A DNA stretch of 46,544 bases from a virus, in IMG/VR virus record IMGVR_UViG_3300020171_000048, positions 1 through 46,544 of that record; one strand, written 5' to 3'. Below, piece after piece: positions 13,262 to 20,397 of the stretch. The position numbers were made by a program, and so were the translations under genes. The first letter of the stretch is position 1; the number at the start of each line of letters is the position of its first letter. The notes under the pieces were generated by a model. It was given only the letters and a program-made list of their open reading frames with translations, made no database searches and had not been told where the DNA came from.

Positions 13262-13482
13262 CCCGCTGCTACTTCAGACCGTGGAACATAGGGACGGGGC
13301 TCTGCTACCTGGAGCGTGGGCACGCCGGGGAGCATAAATACGCTGAGGAAGACTTCATCCCCAACCCCGCCATCCCGCCCACCATCATCCCCAAGCCCGA
13401 CCCCACCCTGCCGGGCGGCCAGATCCCGTATCAGCCCGCCATATTCGGCGAGCTATTCCAGGAGGAGGAGGACGAGAAATGA
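13258..13482 (+). CDS. Hypothetical protein (74 aa), proline-rich C-terminus
   Basis: An N-terminal C-Y-x-x-x-W-N-I-G-T-G-L-C-Y-L-E-R-G-H-A-G-x-H pattern may bind zinc (two C, two H). It is followed by a proline-rich, probably unstructured tail and an acidic end E-E-E-D-E-K. It is coupled by ATGA on both sides. Family unknown. Confidence 0.65.
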   Translation: MTRCYFRPWNIGTGLCYLERGHAGEHKYAEEDFIPNPAIPPTIIPKPDPTLPGGQIPYQPAIFGELFQEEEDEK

Positions 13483-13709
13483 AAGTCAAAGAACTTCAAG
13501 ACGCGCTTTCGAAGATGCCGCCTGAGGCGGAGGTAGATTATATTTGGGACGGTGCCGCCAGAAGCACGGCAGAAATTGTTTTCCTCGCGCGGTCGGGGAC
13601 GGTCATGATCGCCGAGCTGTCCCAGCCCGTCTATTACGATGATGACAGGCCGGCATCGGCTCCGACAGAGGAGCAGCAGGCCGACTGGAGTCCAGGGGAG
13701 ATACGATGA
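13479..13709 (+). CDS. Hypothetical protein (76 aa)
   Basis: Begins M-K-V-K-E-L-Q-D-A-L-S-K-M-P-P-E-A-E-V, the opening typical of small phage proteins that place a helix before a beta hairpin (here V-D-Y-I-W-D-G then I-A-E-L-S-Q-P-V). Such proteins are common in early phage operons, with no known activity. ATGA overlaps on both sides. Confidence 0.65.
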   Translation: MKVKELQDALSKMPPEAEVDYIWDGAARSTAEIVFLARSGTVMIAELSQPVYYDDDRPASAPTEEQQADWSPGEIR

Positions 13710-13933
13710 CCCGAGACCCATCCAAAGCCGTCCACGTAGACGCCAAGGCCCAGGCCCGCAAGGCCGCTGCCTGGAAGGACTACCGGGAGGCGTGCGCAAG
13801 GCTCGATGCCGTAGCCCCCGAGCTGTCCGAGACCGCAACCTGGGCCATCGCGCAGGCCGAAGTAACCCGGACCCGTAAACTCTGGGAGCGCGCCCGGGTC
13901 CGTTCAGCCCGGGCCGCCCTGGGCAAACCATGA
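13706..13933 (+). CDS. Hypothetical helical protein (75 aa)
   Basis: Almost entirely helical and rich in A, R, K and E (W-K-D-Y-R-E-A-C-A-R-L, A-E-V-T-R-T-R-K-L-W-E-R-A-R). No membrane segment. Overlaps neighbours by four bases at each end. No family recognised. Confidence 0.6.
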   Translation: MTRDPSKAVHVDAKAQARKAAAWKDYREACARLDAVAPELSETATWAIAQAEVTRTRKLWERARVRSARAALGKP

Positions 13934-14100
13934 TCGTGGTCTGCTCAGTCTGCAACATCCAGTTGAGCACCAAGCCGGGCCGGGGCATCAGCCATGGCTA
14001 CTGCCGATTCCATGAGCTCGAGCTGCTCCGGGACATGGGCGCCATGACCGCGGCCGAGGCCGCCGAGCTCGAGCAAATCATTAGGGAGCGCCAACGATGA
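13930..14100 (+). CDS. Small CxxC protein (56 aa)
   Basis: C-S-V-C near residues 5-8 with K-P-G-x-G-I-S-H-G-Y-C-x-F-H at 18-31 gives four candidate zinc ligands, followed by a helix ending R-E-R-Q-R. This short zinc module is widespread in phages and uncharacterised. ATGA overlaps on both sides. Confidence 0.65.
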   Translation: MIVVCSVCNIQLSTKPGRGISHGYCRFHELELLRDMGAMTAAEAAELEQIIRERQR

Positions 14101-14264
14101 AAAAAAACAAACACACGTCCGGACCACCAAGATCACCCTCGCGGGCGGCCGGGCTCGCCGTATTCCGCGAGATTGCGACCTCAATCGAAAGGGTGATGCA
14201 AGCCCATATGTTTGCGAGGATGCTTCTTGACCCTAGGCTAAGGGTGAGGAAAAAGACCCGATGA
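14097..14264 (+). CDS. Small basic protein (55 aa)
   Basis: Lysine-rich start M-K-K-N-K-H-T-S-G-P-P, then a long amphipathic helix (I-E-R-V-M-Q-A-H-M-F-A-R-M-L-L) and a basic end. No family known. It is in the ATGA-coupled chain. Confidence 0.55.
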   Translation: MKKNKHTSGPPRSPSRAAGLAVFREIATSIERVMQAHMFARMLLDPRLRVRKKTR

Positions 14265-14488
14265 GGAAAAAGGTCAAGAAGAAGATACTCTTCCTTGAGC
14301 CCAGCGGCAGCCCATTGGCCGCCCTGCTGGGAAAATGCAGGGATGACCGACGCACCGAAGTATCTCACGAATGGTTCGAGGACAAGCTATATCCGATGAC
14401 GAGGTGGAGCATCCTCTGCGCCTGGCTCGCCCTCCTCGAGAAACGCATCGCACGGGAGAAATATCAGAAATGCCCCAACCGAGGATAG
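14261..14488 (+). CDS. Hypothetical protein (75 aa)
   Basis: A basic N-terminus (R-K-K-V-K-K-K) precedes a short hydrophobic stretch and a W-x-x-L-x-A-W-L-A-L-L helix near residues 50-60. No clear membrane span. It overlaps the previous gene by four bases and the helicase by 19. Unknown function. Confidence 0.55.
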   Translation: MRKKVKKKILFLEPSGSPLAALLGKCRDDRRTEVSHEWFEDKLYPMTRWSILCAWLALLEKRIAREKYQKCPNRG

Positions 14489-16413
14489 GTCTGACCATCC
14501 ACACAGACGGCCGAGTCCTGGTTCAGCCCATGGATTTCCTGGGCCGGCCAGCGTTCGCAACATTCCGGCGTATCTGCTCCCACAACGGGGCTAGATATGA
14601 CGCCGAGGTCAAGGCGTCCGCCATCCTCCCGGACCTGGTCCCGGGGCTGGTAGCCGCCCTGCGGCAAGGCGGCCTGGGCCCGCTTGTGAGCCCGCCCTTG
14701 GCGGCCCTGCTCCAGTCCAAGGCCCAGGAGGCACGGGACGCTCAGGCGCAAGCCTCGAACCGCCTGAAGGAGCTTACTGCGCACCTGGCAGAACGCGGGC
14801 TCGAGCTCTACCCGTTCCAGATTGTGGGGGTGGCCTGGCTGGAAGGCCAACAGACAGCATTATTGTGTGACATGATGGGCCTTGGCAAAACCATCCAGCT
14901 TGCCATGGCCATGAACCGGGCGGAGGATGCCCGGGCCATCATCGTCTGTCCGGCATCGCTCAAAGGTAACTGGGCCCGGGAGCTCGGCATCTGGCGGCCG
15001 GAGATTACGCCTGTCATCCTGTCAGGCCGCGGGTCCTTCTGCTGGCCGCAGCCAGGCCAGGCCATCATCATCAACCCGGACATCCTGCCCAAGGTCGAGG
15101 AGGAGGATGAGGAAGGGGTAGTCCACCGGGTCAAGCCCTTCGAGGATTGTCCATCTAGCATCGACTTGGTAGGAGACGAGTGCCACGCCTACAAGAGCAC
15201 CGGAACCAATCGCACAAAGAGCTTCCGGGCGCTCGGCCGGGCCGTGCGCAAGGCCGGCGGCCGGACATGGGGAGCATCGGGCACCCCCCTACTCAACCGT
15301 CCCGAGGAGCTCTACAACCTGCTCTCCGTCTTCGACCTGCTCAAGCAGACCTTCGGCGACTGGCCGGGATTCTGCCGGGCCTGGAACTCCAAGGCCGGCT
15401 ACTGGGGCGGCCAAGAATGGGGCGAGCCATCGCCCGCAGTCGGGCCCATCCTCAAGCGCGCCATGCTCAGGCGCAGGCGGGAGGAGGTCCTACCGGATCT
15501 CCCCACCAAGACCCGCGGCACCATCCCGGTCGAGATCGACCGCAAGACCAGGGACCTATGCGAGGCAGCGCGGGCCGCCATCGAGGCCGCGGGCATCTCC
15601 CTGACCGACATGATCGAGGCCGGGCAGGTGTCCGGGCCAGCCTTCGAGATCATCGCACGTACCCGTAGCTCCCTGGCCAAGGCCAAGATCCCGGCGCTCA
15701 TGGACCTGCTCGATGAGTACGAGGAGCAAGGCCAGGCCGTTGTCGTGTTCTCAGCCCACCGCGCACCCATCGAGGCGCTCGAGCACCGCAAGGGCTGGAC
15801 CTGGTTCACCGGGGAGACGGCGCCGGGCAAGCGCACGGCCATCGTCCAGGACTTCCAGGATGGAAAGTTCAAGGGCCTGGGCACCACGATCGGCGCCGGA
15901 GGCGTCGGGCATACCATGACCTTCGCGCACCATGCGATTTTCGTTGACCTCGAATGGACCCCAGCGCTCAACTGCCAGGCCGAGGACCGCCTTTGCCGGA
16001 TCGGCCAGGACAGGGGCGTCATCATCAGGATCCTGGAAGCGCCCGGCACGGTTGACCAAGACGTCAACGTCCTACTCATGGCCAAGCAGAAGATCATCGA
16101 CGGGTCCATCGAGAAAGCCGCGGCCAAGCCCGCGGAGGTACCCATCGCCGTTATGCCTGAGGAGCTCGAGGCCGCGGCCAAGAACGTGGGCAGGGTGGAG
16201 ATCCGCAACTTCGCCAAGCGTAGGCCGTCCACGCCAGCGGAGGAGGACGCCCTCGCCCGACTCATGGACCTGGCGCAGCGCCATGCGTTCAGCGACAAAG
16301 ACAAGGGCTTCGGCGAGTCACTTGCAGGTCAAGTCCAGGCCGCGGGCGGGCTCACCGACAAGCAATGGACGTATGCGGTCCGGCTCGCCCGGGCCTATCC
16401 AAGGGAGGTCTAG
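14470..16413 (+). CDS. SNF2-type SF2 helicase/translocase (647 aa)
   Basis: SNF2-family ATPases track along duplex DNA and remodel bound proteins or forks. Motif I D-M-M-G-L-G-K-T lies near residues 134-141, with an F-Q-x-x-G-V-A-W-L Q-motif-like lead-in. Motif II is G-D-E-C-H near 236 (DECH in place of DEAH). Motif III G-A-S-G-T-P-L-x-N-R-P-E-E-L is near 275. Motifs V and VI are G-A-G-G-V-G-H-T-M-T and E-D-R-L-C-R-I-G-Q-D-R-G near 476-515. Length and layout resemble phage and SMARCAL1-like single-chain members. Start ATG 14470 overlaps the preceding gene by 19 bases. In this early operon it may act at replication forks or displace host proteins. Confidence 0.9.
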   Translation: MPQPRIGLTIHTDGRVLVQPMDFLGRPAFATFRRICSHNGARYDAEVKASAILPDLVPGLVAALRQGGLGPLVSPPLAALLQSKAQEARDAQAQASNRLKELTAHLAERGLELYPFQIVGVAWLEGQQTALLCDMMGLGKTIQLAMAMNRAEDARAIIVCPASLKGNWARELGIWRPEITPVILSGRGSFCWPQPGQAIIINPDILPKVEEEDEEGVVHRVKPFEDCPSSIDLVGDECHAYKSTGTNRTKSFRALGRAVRKAGGRTWGASGTPLLNRPEELYNLLSVFDLLKQTFGDWPGFCRAWNSKAGYWGGQEWGEPSPAVGPILKRAMLRRRREEVLPDLPTKTRGTIPVEIDRKTRDLCEAARAAIEAAGISLTDMIEAGQVSGPAFEIIARTRSSLAKAKIPALMDLLDEYEEQGQAVVVFSAHRAPIEALEHRKGWTWFTGETAPGKRTAIVQDFQDGKFKGLGTTIGAGGVGHTMTFAHHAIFVDLEWTPALNCQAEDRLCRIGQDRGVIIRILEAPGTVDQDVNVLLMAKQKIIDGSIEKAAAKPAEVPIAVMPEELEAAAKNVGRVEIRNFAKRRPSTPAEEDALARLMDLAQRHAFSDKDKGFGESLAGQVQAAGGLTDKQWTYAVRLARAYPREV

Positions 16414-16543
16414 TCATGCAAGGTAGATTCTGTCCGCACGGAATAGCAAATGGTGAGTTGCCTAACCGCTGTCCGCATTGTCGTATCGCAGCCCTGGAAA
16501 CGCAGGGCGGTCCGGCTCGCCCGGGCCTATCCAAGGGAGGTCT
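16375..16543 (+). repeat. 37-bp direct repeat carrying a ribosome site (16375-16411 and 16507-16543)
   Basis: The last codons of the helicase gene plus its following AAGGGAGGTCT are duplicated exactly 132 bases downstream, immediately before ATG 16545. The first copy is followed by AGTCATG and the second by CATG. The DNA between encodes a short zinc-type peptide. This looks like an insertion or tandem duplication that gave an inserted mini-gene and the following gene each their own ribosome site. Confidence 0.85.
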
Positions 16544-16826
16544 CATGAAAGAGTACAACCAGATGGGCCCCACACCGTGGGTCTTTTATCGGGATGGAGA
16601 CAGCGCTGGAATCAACGACGCCGACGGGGAAAACGTCTGCGACGATATGAACTACTACCCATCCGCACCCAACGAGGTCGAGATGAAGCACATCGTCAAA
16701 TGCGTGAACTCGCACGACGCCCTTCTGGCCGCATGCGAAAAAGCTCTTGCCGTCCTGGGGCCACAGAACGTCGAGACTCGGCAGATGCTACGCGCCGCCA
16801 TCGCCGCAACCAAGGAGGTCACATGA
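16416..16826 (+). CDS. Zinc-type module fused to DLLAAC-family protein (136 aa)
   Basis: From ATG 16416 the frame encodes F-C-P-H-G-x-x-N-G-E-L-P-N-R-C-P-H-C-R (zinc ligands), then the duplicated repeat read as P-A-R-P-G-L-S-K-G-G-L. It then gives a protein with S-H-D-A-L-L-A-A-C-E-K and a closing T-K-E-V-T. The second repeat copy places a ribosome site before an internal ATG at 16545 (93-residue product). That may be the original gene, with the upstream part an insertion. Both starts have usable Shine-Dalgarno sites, and which is used cannot be decided by eye. Confidence 0.6.
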   Translation: MQGRFCPHGIANGELPNRCPHCRIAALETQGGPARPGLSKGGLMKEYNQMGPTPWVFYRDGDSAGINDADGENVCDDMNYYPSAPNEVEMKHIVKCVNSHDALLAACEKALAVLGPQNVETRQMLRAAIAATKEVT

Positions 16827-17023
16827 AAGAGGCAGCGAGAGAAGTGGAAGATTTCCAGCGCGCGAGGCTCCAGGAATTGTTGGCTCAATGCACCGAGTCT
16901 CAACGTGACGTACACCGCAGGATGTACATCGGCGGAGTCAAGACTTCTCAGCTTACGTGGGCAATACAGCAATGCCTAAACACCGTCAAGGTGAATCAGT
17001 CCAGTCCCAAGGAGGTCGCATGA
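16823..17023 (+). CDS. Hypothetical protein (66 aa)
   Basis: Helical protein starting M-K-E-A-A-R-E-V-E-D-F-Q-R-A-R-L-Q-E-L-L, with a second helix around T-W-A-I-Q-Q-C-L. It ends P-K-E-V-A, whose codons form the ribosome site of the next gene. Coupled by ATGA on both sides. No family recognised. Confidence 0.6.
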   Translation: MKEAAREVEDFQRARLQELLAQCTESQRDVHRRMYIGGVKTSQLTWAIQQCLNTVKVNQSSPKEVA

Positions 17024-17220
17024 ACGACAAGTATAAAAGACGGGCCATCGTCGGTCAGGAGATGCTCATAAAACGCCTGGAAACCAAGCTCGCCGATGCT
17101 GATAGGAAGATTAAGACCCTGTTGGCCGCGTGCCGAGCAATCTCGGAGGCCCGCTATGATGAAGTCGGAGACTACATCTACATGGCGGGAGAGGCTGTCC
17201 GAAAAGCCGAGGGGGAATAA
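17020..17220 (+). CDS. Short coiled-coil DLLAAC-related protein (66 aa)
   Basis: A helix with M-L-I-K-R-L-E-T-K-L-A-D-A-D-R-K-I-K precedes T-L-L-A-A-C-R-A-I-S-E-A-R-Y, echoing the D-L-L-A-A-C-K segment of other early genes here. No other domain. AAGGAGGTCGC precedes ATG 17020. Function unknown. Confidence 0.6.
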   Translation: MNDKYKRRAIVGQEMLIKRLETKLADADRKIKTLLAACRAISEARYDEVGDYIYMAGEAVRKAEGE

Positions 17221-17525
17221 TGTCAGGAGCACCAGGCCGCAAGGGCTTTTCGCCCGTCTGCCACACCGAGCTGCACCGCTGGGCTGTCGAGGAAGGCTAC
17301 AGCTCGACCACGCTCGGCCGGGTCGTGGGGATCCACCGCGTCACGGTACGGCGCCATTTCCTGGGCTGGGCCATGGACGCCCGGACCTCCCGGGACTACC
17401 GGCTCCACTTCAAGGGCATCCCGGTCCCGGTGCGCGGCCGGCCGCAATGGTTCGCGCATCCGCTGCCCATCAGGAAGCTGCCGCTACCGGGCACCATCGC
17501 CACGAACAACGAGCTGGCCCGCTAG
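17220..17525 (+). CDS. Helix-turn-helix DNA-binding candidate, last early gene (101 aa)
   Basis: Residues 28-52 (Y-S-S-T-T-L-G-R-V-V-G-I-H-R-V-T-V-R-R-H-F) have the spacing of a helix-turn-helix. The C-terminal half is proline- and arginine-rich. ATG overlaps the previous stop (TAATG). A DNA-binding regulator closing the early operon is plausible. Its stop interlocks with that of the opposing resolvase gene. Confidence 0.6.
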   Translation: MSGAPGRKGFSPVCHTELHRWAVEEGYSSTTLGRVVGIHRVTVRRHFLGWAMDARTSRDYRLHFKGIPVPVRGRPQWFAHPLPIRKLPLPGTIATNNELAR

Positions 17526-18061
17526 GGTCGGCAGGCGTTCCCGAGCTGTAGCGCAGTCTCAAAGACCGCCAGGGCATCAAGGACGTGCCCGCGGTCGTCC
17601 TTCCTGGGGAACATGGCCCGCACCTGCGGGTACTTCTTGTCGACGTAGTCCTGGGCCGCCTCCTTCGATGAGGTCCACCTGCCAAGGAGGCATTGCCTGA
17701 CCTCGCCCGCGCTGTAGAACTCAGCAAACAGGCCATACCTGTCCACCACGCAAGCAATCAAGGCCGAGGCGTAGGCCAGGCACTTGAGGGCAGGGGCGCT
17801 CTTGGCGCCGGCCACCGGCAGCTCGACTACCAAGCGCTTGATGGAGTGGTACTCGATCAGCCTACAGAGCTCATGGTGGGCCTGCATTACCCGGCGCGCG
17901 TCGTCATCGGCCTGGCGCACGCGCTTCTTACGGGGATCCGGCTCGGTCGTAATCAGGCTGAGCCCTACCACCTTCCAAGGCTGGGAGGTCATGGCCGGCT
18001 GGTCCTCCATGATGGCCACGCCCAGATGGGCGAGCCCGGCGTCGAGCGCGATGACTTTCAT
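17522..18061 (-). CDS. RuvC-like Holliday junction resolvase (179 aa)
   Basis: RNase H-fold resolvases cut four-way junctions left by recombination or replication. First acidic residue: I-A-L-D-A-G-L-A-H-L-G-V-A (D near residue 6). Second: R-L-V-V-E-L-P-V near 81. The C-terminal pair is in D-R-G-H-V-L-D-A-L-A-V-F near 158-169. The T-S-S-K-E-A-A-Q-D-Y-V-D-K-K-Y-P segment is typical of the phage branch. ATG 18061 overlaps the stop of a 30-codon gene by ATGA; upstream in-frame codons are rejected. An endonuclease VII gene elsewhere provides a second junction nuclease. Confidence 0.75.
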   Translation of the reverse strand: MKVIALDAGLAHLGVAIMEDQPAMTSQPWKVVGLSLITTEPDPRKKRVRQADDDARRVMQAHHELCRLIEYHSIKRLVVELPVAGAKSAPALKCLAYASALIACVVDRYGLFAEFYSAGEVRQCLLGRWTSSKEAAQDYVDKKYPQVRAMFPRKDDRGHVLDALAVFETALQLGNACRP

Positions 18062-18150
18062 TTCCACAACTCCCAACCGAATAGGATAGCGAAGGCGCAC
18101 AGGAACAGGGCAAGCAGCTTCCAGTCACGTGGGGCCAGGGGACGGCTCAT
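18058..18150 (-). CDS. 30-residue single-span membrane peptide
   Basis: After M-S-R-P-L-A-P-R-D-W-K comes a continuous hydrophobic helix (L-L-A-L-F-L-C-A-F-A-I-L-F-G-W), ending E-L-W-K. It starts with ATG 18150 behind GGGGGA and overlaps both neighbours by ATGA. The size fits tiny phage membrane modulators. No family can be named, but the coupling on both sides argues that it is translated. Confidence 0.6.
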   Translation of the reverse strand: MSRPLAPRDWKLLALFLCAFAILFGWELWK

Positions 18151-18194
18151 CCCCGTTCCCCCTTGGCATCCCCTTCGAGTGATTGGTTCTTCAT
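18147..18194 (-). CDS. 15-codon mini-cistron (possible coupling peptide)
   Basis: ATG 18194 opens a 15-codon frame (ending A-K-G-E-R-G) that overlaps the upstream stop and the downstream start by four bases each. Its end carries the ribosome site of the next gene. It may exist only to pass ribosomes on. Confidence 0.3.
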   Translation of the reverse strand: MKNQSLEGDAKGERG

Positions 18195-18412
18195 GGCTTC
18201 TTCACCATCATCAGCCGCAATTCTCCATGTGGCATCATAGCGAGGACATAGAACTCTATGCCCTTTATTTCGACTCGCTCATCGACATGTAGCGTCGGAA
18301 GCGGCACAGAGTCCAACACCTCCTTCTTGCTCGGCCAATCAGTAGCCTCATCGAACCGCTTGGCGAATTCGTCCGGCAAGTCTCGAAAGGTCCCGGTCTT
18401 TTTGTCCATCAT
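18191..18412 (-). CDS. Small conserved protein with I-K-G-I-x-F-x-V core (73 aa)
   Basis: The end V-E-I-K-G-I-E-F-Y-V-L-A-M-M-P-H-G-E-L-R-L-M-M-V-K-K-P resembles I-K-G-I-L-F-R-V-I-R-I-K-L-D-G-R-L-T-L-K-M in the gene at 24776-25114. Both look like a beta-rich module common in phages, of unknown role. The N-terminus shares an M-x-K-x-T-G-x-F opening. ATGA overlaps at both ends. Confidence 0.65.
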   Translation of the reverse strand: MMDKKTGTFRDLPDEFAKRFDEATDWPSKKEVLDSVPLPTLHVDERVEIKGIEFYVLAMMPHGELRLMMVKKP

Positions 18413-18708
18413 GTACTTTCCCCCTTGGCCTTGGCCTCAAGCCATTCCCGAAAGTGTTTCCAATCTACAGCGCATGGCATCTTGTCAAGAACTTCGCGCA
18501 AGACCTCAGCTCTGACCCTGGCATCGTGCGCCTTCCACCATGCGGTGATAGTCGCGTCCGAATCCATCCTCGCCAACTCCCTCCTGAGTCTATGGTTCTC
18601 ATCCCTAAACCCATGCGCCCTTCTGCGCCATTCACTCTTGCTTACTTTATTATTTGGTGGCCCCGGCTCTGGTCCATGACGCTCTATTTCTTGTCCGCCC
18701 GTGAACAT
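18409..18708 (-). CDS. Helical hypothetical protein (99 aa)
   Basis: A basic coiled-coil stretch (H-G-F-R-D-E-N-H-R-L-R-R-E-L-A-R-M) is followed by a tryptophan-containing helical domain (T-A-W-W-K-A-H-D-A-R-V-R-A-E-V-L-R-E-V-L). It ends A-K-A-K-G-E-S-T. GGAGG lies six bases before ATG 18708, and the start overlaps the upstream gene by 25 bases. Part of an array of related helical proteins; no function known. Confidence 0.6.
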   Translation of the reverse strand: MFTGGQEIERHGPEPGPPNNKVSKSEWRRRAHGFRDENHRLRRELARMDSDATITAWWKAHDARVRAEVLREVLDKMPCAVDWKHFREWLEAKAKGEST

Positions 18709-19700
18709 ATATCCTCCATGCTTTCGCCGGACAGAAGGCGTAGCTCAATAATGACCGACCCCATCGTGGTCTGTCCCAACTCCCTGACTCGCTCGATAGA
18801 CCGAATGATGCCGTGCTTTTCGGATTCCCTATCCCTCCTCGCCAACTCCTCCTTGGCCCACTCCGGCGTGAGGGCAAGAGCCGGAGCCAGGACGGTCTCG
18901 GTCACGCTGTCCATTTGAACCTCTGCGGCCTGAGGAGTTCGCTTGGCCGAGAGGAGATGCCGAGCCATTTCGACGGCAATCCCGATGGCCTTGTCCTTCT
19001 TCTCCAAGACCATGATGAGTTCTTCTCGCGAGGCCTCTTGCCAGGTTGGGGCAGGAATGCCGACCTTGGCGATCTGTTCCCGCACATCCTCAAGCTCGGC
19101 CTCGGCATCCTTCACCCGCTTCGCCATGGCCATGACAATCTCGTCCTTCTTCAGCTTCTCCATGTACTCGGGGTCGAGGCATTTCTCAGCTATAGCCCTC
19201 ATGTCCTCAAGCTCGTCCTTGACCTGGGTCAACTCCTGCGCGGCTTCGTACTCCATGCTTTGGAGTTCGAGGATGCGTTCATTGGCGGCGGCGAGGTCGG
19301 TTTCGGCTTTGTGCCGCCCATCGCGTGTTATCTCCCATTGCTTTCGTAAGTCCTGTATGGCTGATTGCTCATTTCTTACGGAGTCTTCACGTACCAATAT
19401 GGACCGCTTCGCGTCGGCAACCTCCCTCTCCAACTCTCTGACCCTCGCCATGGCTGTGGCGTAGTTGGCTTGTGATGTCAGCGCTGACCTATGAAGGTCA
19501 GCATGGTCAGTATGTGACTTTCCAAACGTGGCCAAGTTTTCCCTCAACTCCCCGCACCTCTTGCGGAGGGTGGTGTTTTCGGCGCACATCGTAATGTGTT
19601 CGTCCATGGCCTCCCTGGGCGTCACAACAGCCCCGCATGTCGGACACTCAGGACCATGTGCGAATGTATCACCGACTGACATCAGGTCTTGTTTACTCAT
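18684..19700 (-). CDS. Zinc-finger plus long coiled-coil protein (338 aa)
   Basis: The N-terminal C-P-T-C-G-A-V-V then H-I-T-M-C (residues 19-39) forms a C2HC-like finger. The rest is almost wholly heptad-like coiled coil (residues 42-215 and beyond), with many E, K and R. Near residue 275 it has A-L-T-P-E-W-A-K-E-E-L-A, shared with the gene at 19843. Proteins of this shape in phages are unnamed; scaffolding of a replication or recombination complex is a guess. ATG 19700 overlaps the upstream stop by ATGA. Confidence 0.7.
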   Translation of the reverse strand: MSKQDLMSVGDTFAHGPECPTCGAVVTPREAMDEHITMCAENTTLRKRCGELRENLATFGKSHTDHADLHRSALTSQANYATAMARVRELEREVADAKRSILVREDSVRNEQSAIQDLRKQWEITRDGRHKAETDLAAANERILELQSMEYEAAQELTQVKDELEDMRAIAEKCLDPEYMEKLKKDEIVMAMAKRVKDAEAELEDVREQIAKVGIPAPTWQEASREELIMVLEKKDKAIGIAVEMARHLLSAKRTPQAAEVQMDSVTETVLAPALALTPEWAKEELARRDRESEKHGIIRSIERVRELGQTTMGSVIIELRLLSGESMEDICSRADKK

Positions 19701-20046
19701 CCCCCTTCCCCCTTGGCCTTGGCCTTAATCTCAGCGATTTTCCCCAACGCCCAGTTTGCTGTAGCGTCAGGACTCTCAGCTTGGGATCGTGCTATTTGAT
19801 AGAGGGCCTTCTTCGCTATCGCAAGCATTTTCTCGTTACGGGTCATGCGTCCCCCTTCCCCTTGGCATCCTCGCGGAGGGCGGCGAGGGCCTTATCCAAG
19901 GTGCAATCCGCGCGATGAACCGCGACCAATGTGGTATCCCCAGTGCGCGAATGAAACTGTCTCGCAAGTTTCTGGCGAGCCCTTACCGCCACAATCACAG
20001 CATCCATCTTCGCCAACTCCTCCTTGGCCCACTCCGGCGTGAGGGC
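18840..20046 (-). repeat. 36-bp direct repeat in two coiled-coil genes (18840-18875, 20011-20046)
   Basis: The codons for A-L-T-P-E-W-A-K-E-E-L-A are identical at DNA level over 36 bases in the genes at 18684 and 19843; a partial relative lies near 18568 in the 99-residue gene. Exact DNA identity rather than protein similarity implies recent duplication or gene conversion. Confidence 0.8.
19697..19846 (-). CDS. Helical peptide (49 aa)
   Basis: M-T-R-N-E-K-M-L-A-I-A-K-K-A-L-Y-Q-I-A-R is followed by A-T-A-N-W-A-L-G-K-I-A-E-I-K and the A-K-A-K-G-E-G-G tail. It overlaps both neighbours by ATGA. Its last codons contain AAGGGGGAAGGGGG, the ribosome site of the next gene. Unknown function. Confidence 0.6.
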   Translation of the reverse strand: MTRNEKMLAIAKKALYQIARSQAESPDATANWALGKIAEIKAKAKGEGG

Positions 20047-20397
20047 GAGGGCTTCCTTGGTACTCGCCCATCCTGGATGGCATTTAAGGACATGGGCCAA
20101 CTCCTTGTCCTTCTTCTCGACGAGGATTAGCGCGGCGGCGAGCCTAATACCCGACTCCTCAAGGTGACACTCCGCAACGCATCGCTTTGCGTCAGCCTCA
20201 CCAAGCTCCTTCCTCACGGCGGCGAGGTCGGCCTTGGCCTTGTCTAGCCGATAATCGAGGCCGATGAGTTTTCCGCACGAGTCAAGCTCCTTCCGCGCCT
20301 CCTCAAGCTCGGCCTCGGCCTTCTCGGCGCGGCACATCACACAGGTCCCGTAGTTGCCGACCCAATACTCGTTGTGTCCACACGTGTTCATGCTCAT
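19843..20397 (-). CDS. Zinc-ribbon coiled-coil protein (184 aa)
   Basis: The N-terminal C-G-H-N-E-Y-W-V-G-N-Y-G-T-C-V-M-C-R (residues 5-22) is a compact zinc ribbon I have seen in phage coiled-coil proteins. A coiled coil (A-E-K-A-E-A-E-L-E-E-A-R-K-E-L) follows, then the shared A-L-T-P-E-W-A-K-E-E-L-A segment near residue 124. ATG 20397 overlaps the upstream stop; upstream in-frame codons shadow the neighbour. It looks like a paralogue, in modules, of the 338-residue protein. Confidence 0.7.
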   Translation of the reverse strand: MSMNTCGHNEYWVGNYGTCVMCRAEKAEAELEEARKELDSCGKLIGLDYRLDKAKADLAAVRKELGEADAKRCVAECHLEESGIRLAAALILVEKKDKELAHVLKCHPGWASTKEALALTPEWAKEELAKMDAVIVAVRARQKLARQFHSRTGDTTLVAVHRADCTLDKALAALREDAKGKGDA

